Shown here piece by piece: positions 34,513 to 40,527 of a stretch of 40,527 bases of DNA. The notes under the pieces are model-generated. The model ran no database searches. It had not been told where the DNA came from and saw only the letters and a program-made list of their open reading frames with translations. The DNA comes from an uncultured Eubacteriales bacterium. GTDB lineage: Bacteria; Bacillota; Clostridia; Lachnospirales; Lachnospiraceae. Location: positions 1 through 40,527 of the forward strand of contig CASFBK010000019.1 in NCBI GenBank assembly GCA_949292785.1, in the 5' to 3' direction. Numbering within the stretch: position 1 is the first letter of the stretch; every line of letters starts with the position of its first letter. The translations under genes and the position numbers were made by a program.

Positions 34513-34539
34513 AGGATTTTTTAAGTTTATCCACTCGTA

Positions 34540-34797
34540 TTAAATATTTTCTTTCGCAAAGGCTTCTAATGCAGCTGCTTCTTCTGCTTCCTTTTCTCCC
34601 TCTACGATTATTTCAACTTCTTCATTTCCTTTTACCGATAATCCGATTACATTGAAGATACGCTTTGCATCCCCTGACTTTTCTCCTTTTCGAATAGTAA
34701 CCTTACTGGAGCATTTTGCTGCCTCTTTTACCAATGCTCCTGCCGGTCTTGCGTGTAATCCCATTTCATCTTTTACTCTAAATGAAAATTTAACCAT
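34540..34797 (-). CDS. HPr family phosphocarrier, Arg at position 46
   Basis: The 85-aa protein has the HPr fold and the phosphorylated His15 in GLHARPAG, so it should accept phosphate from EI and pass it to EIIA. Position 46, the regulatory serine in canonical Firmicute HPr (KSIMGVM), is Arg46 here (AKRIFNVIG; codon CGT). It therefore cannot be regulated by HPr kinase or act as Ser-P CcpA corepressor. It is the last gene of the mannose-type PTS operon, 14 bp after the HAD gene, and is probably dedicated to it. GGAGGAA precedes ATG. EI is not in the window. Confidence 0.9.
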   Translation of the reverse strand: MVKFSFRVKDEMGLHARPAGALVKEAAKCSSKVTIRKGEKSGDAKRIFNVIGLSVKGNEEVEIIVEGEKEAEEAAALEAFAKENI

Positions 34798-34811
34798 AAT
34801 TTACGTTCCTC

Positions 34812-35621
34812 CTATTTCATCAAAAAATGTTCTAATGCATAAGCAATCCCTGCTTCATTATTTGTCTTTGTTACAAAATCCGCTTTGGTCTTTACCTCTT
34901 CAATGGCATTTCCCATCGCGATACCGAAACCTGCTTTTTCCAACATAGGAATATCTAATTCCTGATCTCCAAAAGCAATGGTCTCCTCCAAATTTATGTT
35001 CATGTTATCACAAATGGCTGTCAAAGCTGTCCCTTTGTTGATTCCCTTAGGAAAAATTTCAAGGAGCGTAGCTGCTGAACAAGCCATATCAATTTCTTCC
35101 CATATCTGACCTTCCATTTCCTGATAAATGGTCTGAATCTGCTCCGGTGCTGCTGCCAGTAACAATTTATTTGGTCTAATCCCTTTCTTTCTCCATTGTT
35201 CTGTCAAGCTTTCTATCTCCACCACTTCAGGTTCTGAATGGATGATTTTTATTTCCCGCTCTATATATTGGTCCATCTCTGTCACATACCAGTTTCTTTC
35301 CTCAAAAATCCATAATGGTATATGATTTTTTTGTGCCACCTCTCTATAGAGCCTTGTCATCGTTTCAAGCGTTAAACATTCTGCACTGATACATTGATTA
35401 TTTAAAAGAATATAGGTTCCGGCATTGCAAACTTTTATGCAGGATATCCCCAATTCTTCTTCAATATAATCTACACCTTTTGGCATTCTACCTGAAACCA
35501 GAGCAATCTGAATTCCCATATCTGCTGCTCTTTTCAGGCTTTGTTTTACCTGCGGCAATAACTTTTTTTCATCATCTAAAAGAGTCCCATCTATATCGAC
35601 ACATATCAATTTATATTTCAT
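34812..35621 (-). CDS. Cof-type HAD-IIB phosphatase
   Basis: The 269-aa protein is a cytosolic HAD phosphatase of the Cof/IIB class. Motif I is CVDIDGTLLDD (nucleophile Asp), motif II ALVSGR, motif III includes KGTALTAI, and motif IV is FGDQELDIPML. A IIB cap lies between motifs II and III. In this operon a sugar-phosphate produced by the PTS is the likely substrate, but that is inference. Its ATG overlaps the stop of the preceding small membrane protein gene (TCATGA). Confidence 0.93.
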   Translation of the reverse strand: MKYKLICVDIDGTLLDDEKKLLPQVKQSLKRAADMGIQIALVSGRMPKGVDYIEEELGISCIKVCNAGTYILLNNQCISAECLTLETMTRLYREVAQKNHIPLWIFEERNWYVTEMDQYIEREIKIIHSEPEVVEIESLTEQWRKKGIRPNKLLLAAAPEQIQTIYQEMEGQIWEEIDMACSAATLLEIFPKGINKGTALTAICDNMNINLEETIAFGDQELDIPMLEKAGFGIAMGNAIEEVKTKADFVTKTNNEAGIAYALEHFLMK

Positions 35622-35908
35622 GATGTTCCTCCTTTATCCAATACATTCAATATCTTTTCAACATTTCTTCTTCCGTTTTTCAGTCCTAAATTTATAACAA
35701 TGGCACTGACTATGCCGACTACAATAACAATAATGCCTAGAATGCCGAGAAAAGTATTTCGTTCTGCACCAGCCATACCTGCATATGTAATCGCTACACC
35801 AATTGCGGATATTGCAACGGCTATGTTTTTCCATTGATTTATTTTTTTCAGAGCTTTTACCTGCATTTCAGCTTCTTTTGACAGTCTTTTCTTTTCTACA
35901 GCATTCAT
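35618..35908 (-). CDS. Small two-TM protein in the PTS operon
   Basis: The 96-aa protein has a basic N-terminal helix (KKRLSKEAEMQVKALKKINQ), two membrane helices (IAVAISAIGVAITYAGM and FLGILGIIVIVVGIVSAIVI) and a short basic tail. It is not recognised. GGAGG precedes ATG. Its tight place between EIID and the HAD gene, with a 4-bp overlap, suggests it serves the transporter. Confidence 0.8.
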   Translation of the reverse strand: MNAVEKKRLSKEAEMQVKALKKINQWKNIAVAISAIGVAITYAGMAGAERNTFLGILGIIVIVVGIVSAIVINLGLKNGRRNVEKILNVLDKGGTS

Positions 35909-35928
35909 AGCATTACCTCCAATTATTC

Positions 35929-36762
35929 CTAATAAGATAAACCTGGGTTAAAGAATCCAACTAATACACCAAGGAATGCGATTACTACCAGCAACAGCAT
36001 AACCTTTATCGGTGACATACGTTTTTTTGCCATCAGGAACCAACAGAAAACAATAAAGATTGTTGTTAATAATCCCGGAAATACTTCATCTAATTTTTTC
36101 TGCAGCTCCAGATATGGTTCTCCTGCTTCATTTAATAATGTAAAGGATGTTTTTACGCTTACCCATGATGCAGCTACAGCACCGATTACAATACCACCAA
36201 GCATAGATACGGAATCTCTGATTGCCTCACCCTGCTCGCCAATAAGAAACTCTACTGCTTTTGCGCCAAGTCGGTATCCTTTGAAATAAAGGAATCTCAT
36301 ACCAAAATATGCAATTAAATTCCATACAACTATGTAGAAAATTGCTCCCAGTGGTGAACCGCCACCGGACATACCGATTGCAATACCAAGTAAAATAGGA
36401 ATCAAGGTTCCAACTACCAGTGAATCACCGATACCTGCTACCGGTCCCATCAGACCTGCACGTAAACCATTGATTGTTTCGTCATCTACATCATCAGCGT
36501 CATTTGCTCTTGCTTCTTCCAGACCAGCAGTTATACCAACAATAACAGTACCAAGCTGTGGCTCTGTATTGAAGAATGCAGTATATGTATTCATTGCTTT
36601 TGCTTTCTCTTCTTCATCATCATACAGTTCTTCCACCAGTGGAAGCATGGAACACAAATATCCAAATGTCTGCATATGTTCCTGTGAGAAGCATGTTAAA
36701 TGTCCATAATACCAGTTATGGAAAGATTTTAGTAATGCTTTCTTTGATAATTTCTTTTCCAT
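35929..36762 (-). CDS. PTS mannose-family EIID
   Basis: The 277-aa integral membrane protein is the IID subunit, which forms the translocation channel with EIIC. SFHNWYYGHLTCFSQEHMQTFGYLCSM at the N-terminus, NTEPQLGTVIVGITAGLEE, and GPVAGIGDSLVVGTLIPILLG are diagnostic. Helices follow near the C-terminus. The start at 36762 has AGGAGG upstream and lies next to the EIIC stop, indicating coupling. The specific sugar cannot be told. Confidence 0.95.
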   Translation of the reverse strand: MEKKLSKKALLKSFHNWYYGHLTCFSQEHMQTFGYLCSMLPLVEELYDDEEEKAKAMNTYTAFFNTEPQLGTVIVGITAGLEEARANDADDVDDETINGLRAGLMGPVAGIGDSLVVGTLIPILLGIAIGMSGGGSPLGAIFYIVVWNLIAYFGMRFLYFKGYRLGAKAVEFLIGEQGEAIRDSVSMLGGIVIGAVAASWVSVKTSFTLLNEAGEPYLELQKKLDEVFPGLLTTIFIVFCWFLMAKKRMSPIKVMLLLVVIAFLGVLVGFFNPGLSY

Positions 36763-36763
36763 A

Positions 36764-37600
36764 TCAGATTTCCTCCTCTTCCTCATCATCCGTTACAACT
36801 TCTGCTCTTTTCACTGCAAGCATTTTAATTCTATAATTAATGATAGCAAACATTCCTGCTACTACTGTTGCTGATACCAGATTGATTCCAAGTGATGCTG
36901 CTAATACAAATCCAAATAAAAATGGAATAAAATCTACTGCCTTTTTTACGATCTGCTTTAACAGAATTGCAATACCTACACAAGGAAGCATCGCACCAAC
37001 GGTAAACAGTGTCTTCATTGCGATTCCATCCATTGGTAACGCTGTTTTAATTACTTCAACAACATCTGCTCCCAATTTACACATGATTACTGTTGGAATG
37101 AAAGAACAGATAAGGTGGGAAATCCATGGCAATCCCATATCCACCAGATATAATTTCCGATACTGTCTCTTTTCTACTGCTCGCCATCCTGCATGCTGCC
37201 AAGCCAGGTTGATGGTAGCTGTTCCATAGAATAAAACGGTACCTAATGTACCAACCATGGTACCAAAAGATGTAGCTAACGCAGCTCCGTCAGATGAGGA
37301 AGCGCTTAATCCATAACTGCTCAGTGCAACCATAGCTAAAGGGATACCAATGTAGCTGACTGCTCTTACGTCTGCTGATACGGTTCCACCCGGTGTAACT
37401 AACGCAATGTATGCAAGCTGCATTGCACAACCAACTAAAATTCCTGTTGGTACATCTCCTAAAATTAATCCACATACAAGACCTCCAACCAGCGGTCTTC
37501 CTAATGTGTAGTTTCCGATTGAGGAGCCTCCCATACCTGGCATACTTGCCAAACATGCAAACAGCCCCAAAAGTATAGCTTGTAACCAACTAATTTCCAT
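36764..37600 (-). CDS. PTS mannose/fructose/sorbose-family EIIC
   Basis: The 278-aa membrane subunit has several helices. GRPLVGGLVCGLILGDVPTG, MQLAYIALVTPGGTVSADVRA and SYIGIPLAMVAL are typical of the ManY/SorC class. The C-terminus ends in an unusual acidic tail DDEEEEEI, whose coding sequence overlaps the ribosome site of EIID. AAGGAGG at 8 nt precedes ATG. Confidence 0.95.
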   Translation of the reverse strand: MEISWLQAILLGLFACLASMPGMGGSSIGNYTLGRPLVGGLVCGLILGDVPTGILVGCAMQLAYIALVTPGGTVSADVRAVSYIGIPLAMVALSSYGLSASSSDGAALATSFGTMVGTLGTVLFYGTATINLAWQHAGWRAVEKRQYRKLYLVDMGLPWISHLICSFIPTVIMCKLGADVVEVIKTALPMDGIAMKTLFTVGAMLPCVGIAILLKQIVKKAVDFIPFLFGFVLAASLGINLVSATVVAGMFAIINYRIKMLAVKRAEVVTDDEEEEEI

Positions 37601-37612
37601 AATCTTACCTCC

Positions 37613-38107
37613 TTAGTTAAAGCCGAATTGACCTCTAAATTTCTTCCAGTTGCCAATCGCCTCTTCTTTTAATAAAGCAAATTCTACATTATAGCCGGCA
37701 TTCATGATATTTTCCAATGCCTGTGCTTCTTCTTGTGTAATGGACTGATTATTACCTAATTTCTTTGTTCCCGGTCTGTCATTACACGGTCCAATAATAA
37801 CGTCCTTAATTCCCGGCTTAAATCCCTGTTCTACCAGAATTTTTTCCATATCCAATGGATTTTTTGTAATAAGGAAATAATTGTCCTTACTGCTTAAAAC
37901 CTTTTCACATTTTTCTTTAAATTCGTCTAAGGTCCATACAAATGTTTTTTTACCGCTTGCACTTTTATAAGCCGACTTCAAAACCGGATTTTTAGCTGCA
38001 GCATTATTTACTGCAATTAAACCATCACACGGATATTCCAAAGCCCATCTTGTACAAGTCTGTCCGTGAATCATACGATCATCCACTCTGATAAAAGAAA
38101 CTGCCAT
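37613..38107 (-). CDS. PTS mannose/fructose/sorbose-family EIIB
   Basis: The 164-aa cytosolic subunit passes phosphate from EIIA to the incoming sugar. The phosphorylated His14 is in RVDDRMIHGQT, the standard IIB motif. ITKNPLDMEKIL and NDRPGTKKLGNNQSIT are further family stretches. AGGAGG precedes ATG. It is 11 bp after EIIA and 12 bp before EIIC. Confidence 0.95.
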   Translation of the reverse strand: MAVSFIRVDDRMIHGQTCTRWALEYPCDGLIAVNNAAAKNPVLKSAYKSASGKKTFVWTLDEFKEKCEKVLSSKDNYFLITKNPLDMEKILVEQGFKPGIKDVIIGPCNDRPGTKKLGNNQSITQEEAQALENIMNAGYNVEFALLKEEAIGNWKKFRGQFGFN

Positions 38108-38118
38108 AATTTTGCCTC

Positions 38119-38553
38119 CTATATCTCATCTTCTAATTCTGAACTTGTTACCTGAAACTCCTTTAGTTCTTCTCTTGCTTCCAGAAGCAACGAATCAATC
38201 ATTTCCCTGGTATCCATAGTGTCCTTCATTAGTACAGCACTTAATACCAGCGGCAGATTTACACCTCCCAGCATAATCGTTTTGTCTAATAAATCCTGCT
38301 CTGCAATAACATTTGCTGCTGTTGTCAGAGGAGAACCTCCCACCAAATCACCAAAAAGAATTATTTCATCTTCTTTTGTGATTCCGGCAATACATTTGCG
38401 AAGATTTTCTGCGTATACCGTAGAACTCATTCCGTTCTCAAGGCTTGTAGAAAGAATATCCTCTCTGTCCTCACCTGCAAGCATCTTTAATGCATTATGT
38501 AATCCTGGTGCCATCGTTCCATGGCTTACTAAAACAACATATTTCATTTTCAC
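38119..38553 (-). CDS. PTS mannose/fructose-family EIIA
   Basis: The 144-aa subunit takes phosphate from HPr at His11 (VLVSHGTMAPGL). ILFGDLVGGSPLTTAANV and GGVNLPLVLSAV follow, as in IIA-Man. GGGAGG precedes ATG. It is first in the PTS operon. The upstream TATAAT (38595-38600) may belong to its promoter and lies in the T run of the preceding terminator; a matching -35 (TGAACA-like) would be within that hairpin. Confidence 0.95.
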   Translation of the reverse strand: MKMKYVVLVSHGTMAPGLHNALKMLAGEDREDILSTSLENGMSSTVYAENLRKCIAGITKEDEIILFGDLVGGSPLTTAANVIAEQDLLDKTIMLGGVNLPLVLSAVLMKDTMDTREMIDSLLLEAREELKEFQVTSSELEDEI

Positions 38554-38599
38554 ACCTCCCTTTTTTTATTCGTTGCTTCCTTAACTTCAAAATAATTAT

Positions 38600-38645
38600 A
38601 AAAAAAAAGTGATATATGTTCATCTCACATATATCACCTTTTTTG
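38600..38645 (-). terminator. Terminator between solute-binding protein and PTS genes
   Basis: GTGATATATG pairs with CATATATCAC around a 9-nt loop; nine T follow on the minus strand. The palindrome lies just upstream of the EIIA gene, so it could also be an attenuator or operator. Confidence 0.75.
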
Positions 38646-38693
38646 AGTTACATTTGTCACAAATTTACATTATTTTTGTAATTTTCCATTATA

Positions 38694-40028
38694 CTATCTT
38701 TTCAGATATTTATTAATCTTCCTGTTCCATATAATCTGTTCCATGCTGATGTTAGCATTTCCCGCTATAATAGATTCAATGGCTCTATCTACTTCCGCAA
38801 TGACCTCTTCATAATTTCTAAATCTCGGAGCAACCACTGCATTTTCTACTGCATCACTTAAAATCTGCTGATTCAGGCTGTTACTGTCTCCTGATCTCTC
38901 TATCAGACGATGAAGTGTCTGGTCTGACTCAGTAACTTCTTTCAGCACAGATACCCCTTCTGAATACTCAAAAATTTCAGACTGTATCTGCACATTACAA
39001 GTAAGTATCTTCATAAAGTCCCATGCATATTGTGTATTCACTGTGTTGGCATTCATAGCCACCAGTAACGTATCCAGCGTTGAAACATTGTCTCCGTCCG
39101 GTCCGGAAGGCATCGGAATACATCCCCATTCAAAGCCGGAATACTTCTTAATACTTAATGGGTAAGGCTTGTACGCCCTGTATTCAGAAAATGACATGGG
39201 CTGAAATACCACATTTCCCAAATCAAAATCTTTGGTGGTAGCATTGTATCCGTTGTTTAACTTCTCCAGCTTTTCCATAAAGACGAGAGCTTCTTCTACA
39301 TTATCATCCGTCAGATAACATTCCGTCCCACGCTGATTAAATAATTTAATCCCATTGGACTCAAAGGCTTCTTCCCAGGTATAGCCTACCACCCCAAACT
39401 GGTCAATGGTTCCATTCCCATCGGTATCCTTTGTTGTCTTTTCGCATACTTCGTAGAACTCATCCCAGCTCCATTCATCATCCGGTATATCTATTCCTTC
39501 TTTATCTAAAATTGTCTTGTTTACAAACATCAATTTTGGCGCACATTCATAAGGCAGGGAATACTGAACCCCATCATATTGTCCATATTCATAGGCAGAC
39601 GAATAAAATCTCTCCTTCTGAAATTCTTCATCCTGCTCCATCAGTGATGTTAAATCTTTTAAAGCTCCAACCTCTGCAAAATCATTGAAATCTTCTGACA
39701 ACACAAAAAAAACATCTGGAGCCTTATCAGAAAGAAGTTGTTCTGACAGCCATTCCGAATAATCATTTTTTAAAATTCCGCTTACATATTCCACCTGCAC
39801 CCCGGGATGCTGTTCTTCGAATACAGCTATGGCATCCTCCAAAATACGATAGGAATAACCATTTTGTACTTCCCAATAGCTATCAGAGAACACACCTATG
39901 GTTATTATTTTATCCCGGAATATGGAAACTTTTTTATATGCATTGGTACATATAAGCCCGATACCGCTTAACAGTAATGCGCATACTATACCCAGCAGAA
40001 AATTTTTTCGATTCTTAATACGACCCAT
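38694..40028 (-). CDS. Membrane-anchored extracellular solute-binding protein
   Basis: The 444-aa protein resembles family 1 sugar-binding proteins of ABC systems: ILEDAIAVFEEQHPGVQVEYV, DAPDVFF-type (KAPDVFFVLSED), YSLPYECAPKLMFVNK and WSWDEFYEVCEKTTKDTDGNG. It has one N-terminal hydrophobic helix (about 10-28) but no proper lipobox, so it looks anchored by an uncleaved helix, not lipidated. No ABC permease is nearby. Its ATG overlaps the stop of the LuxR-type gene (TAATG), so it is coupled to a two-component regulator. It probably acts as a sugar sensor for that system, upstream of the PTS operon. Confidence 0.85.
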   Translation of the reverse strand: MGRIKNRKNFLLGIVCALLLSGIGLICTNAYKKVSIFRDKIITIGVFSDSYWEVQNGYSYRILEDAIAVFEEQHPGVQVEYVSGILKNDYSEWLSEQLLSDKAPDVFFVLSEDFNDFAEVGALKDLTSLMEQDEEFQKERFYSSAYEYGQYDGVQYSLPYECAPKLMFVNKTILDKEGIDIPDDEWSWDEFYEVCEKTTKDTDGNGTIDQFGVVGYTWEEAFESNGIKLFNQRGTECYLTDDNVEEALVFMEKLEKLNNGYNATTKDFDLGNVVFQPMSFSEYRAYKPYPLSIKKYSGFEWGCIPMPSGPDGDNVSTLDTLLVAMNANTVNTQYAWDFMKILTCNVQIQSEIFEYSEGVSVLKEVTESDQTLHRLIERSGDSNSLNQQILSDAVENAVVAPRFRNYEEVIAEVDRAIESIIAGNANISMEQIIWNRKINKYLKR

Positions 40029-40390
40029 TACCTTTCAACCTCGAACAATTTATTAACAACTCCAGTCTGTACAGCCCATATCGCCAACTGAGTGCGGTCT
40101 CTTAGATTCAATTTACTTAAAATGGTACTCAGACTATTTCTAATCGTTCCTTCTGACAAATTCATTTTTCCTGCAATCTCTTTATTTGAAAGACCACTTC
40201 CAACACAAGCTATAATCTGCCACTCCGTATCTTTCAGACTATTTGTCTGATGTTCCTCCACCTGGATTGCAATATTCATCTGTGCCATTTTCGAAAACAG
40301 TTTTATGACCTTTGAAGTAATATCCCCATTAATCATAGCAGTTCCCTGATATACTGATATTGTCAATATTACTTTACACTTTTTTCTCAA
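40028..40390 (-). pseudogene. C-terminal part of a NarL/LuxR-type response regulator
   Basis: The 120-codon frame contains a complete LuxR HTH: LKDTEWQIIACVGSGLSNKE and GKMNLSEGTIRNSLSTILSK. Before it, ISVYQGTAMINGDITSKVIK matches the linker that follows a receiver domain in NarL-type regulators. The receiver domain itself is missing. The first ten codons (up to LT) come from what looks like the end of an IS3 element (40361 onwards). I therefore read it as a truncated response regulator. A shortened HTH protein might still be made from ATG 40336. Confidence 0.7.
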
Positions 40391-40527
40391 GGATGTTCGA
40401 TCTATGCTGCCTCCTGCAGCGAAGCATGGTATTGCTGCCGCTTAACCATCGGAGGCAGTCCGCCGTTAGCAGAACAGATCCTCCTGTTATTCCAATAGCT
40501 GATGAAGTATCTCCAGATGAGAGTTTT
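40361..40527 (-). mobile_element. IS3-family insertion sequence, right end (partial)
   Basis: It holds the 3' end of an IS3-type transposase (stop at 40402-40404) and about 40 bp of non-coding end. The plus-strand sequence TGTCAATATTACTTTACACT (40361-40380) begins with TG, as IS3 termini do. Its inner edge coincides with the start of response-regulator homology. The rest lies outside the window, so the inverted repeat pair and target duplication cannot be checked. Confidence 0.65.
40402..40527 (-). CDS. IS3-family transposase, C-terminal fragment
   Basis: The last 41 residues are visible: YFISYWNNRRICSANGGLPP then MVKRQQYH. The Y-x-x-x-R-I..GGLPP pattern is the classic C-terminus of IS3 OrfB (rve integrase) proteins. 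The frame is open to the window edge, so the gene is partial here. The catalytic DDE residues are not in view. Confidence 0.85.
   Translation of the reverse strand, partial: KTLIWRYFISYWNNRRICSANGGLPPMVKRQQYHASLQEAA

Noticed and set aside
40028-40390. LuxR-type ORF as an intact small regulator
   Set aside because: Its first codons are IS-derived and the homology starts in a REC-HTH linker, pointing to truncation.

Overview
The window comes from a low-to-mid GC, endospore-forming Clostridia genome. It most resembles Lachnospiraceae (Blautia-like), but that placement rests on gene content and protein style, not on a search. Almost every gene is on the minus strand, so transcription runs mainly from high to low coordinates. 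I see no tRNA, rRNA, CRISPR array or prophage.

Region 1 (1-7836). The left edge holds a T-box leader with a UGG (Trp) specifier whose target gene lies off the window; a palindromic repeat follows its terminator. Upstream is a small unit of a DMT exporter, a GNAT acetyltransferase, a GrpB-family protein and a short hypothetical ORF. The exporter promoter carries a perfect 16-bp palindrome at the expected start of transcription. Next come a two-REC response regulator and a large 7TM-PAS-HK-REC-HPt hybrid kinase, two small spore-coat-type genes, a second copy of the palindromic repeat, and a MIF-family tautomerase.

Region 2 (7847-13856). MATE transporter, argS, a DapF-family protein with serine at both catalytic cysteine positions, an AraC regulator, a 50-aa ORF and a charged hypothetical protein.

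Region 3 (13992-30309). A sporulation and division block: sigG (plus strand), a beta-CASP metallo-hydrolase, sigE and spoIIGA, followed by a reduced dcw cluster (ftsZ, ftsQ/divIB, ftsW/spoVE, murD, mraY, two tandem class B PBPs, ftsL, rsmH, mraZ). murE, murF, murG and murB are not inside it. The mraZ promoter is followed by a ladder of MraZ-type boxes. The spoIIGA-sigE promoter has a 21-bp spacer and a Spo0A-type box over its -35, like the B. subtilis spoIIG promoter. A 59-aa Spo0E-like gene with its own promoter lies upstream of mraZ.

Region 4 (30431-34512). A zinc-dependent phospholipase C-like protein, a DUF1540 protein, thrS behind a Thr T-box, and a SEC-C protein.

Region 5 (34540-40527). 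A mannose-family PTS operon (EIIA, EIIB, EIIC, EIID, a small membrane protein, a Cof-type HAD phosphatase and an HPr with Arg at position 46). Upstream sit a membrane-anchored solute-binding protein translationally coupled to the C-terminal part of a NarL/LuxR response regulator. An IS3-family element ends right at the point where that regulator's receiver domain should be. I infer a sugar-sensing unit (binding protein, two-component system, PTS) that the insertion has damaged.
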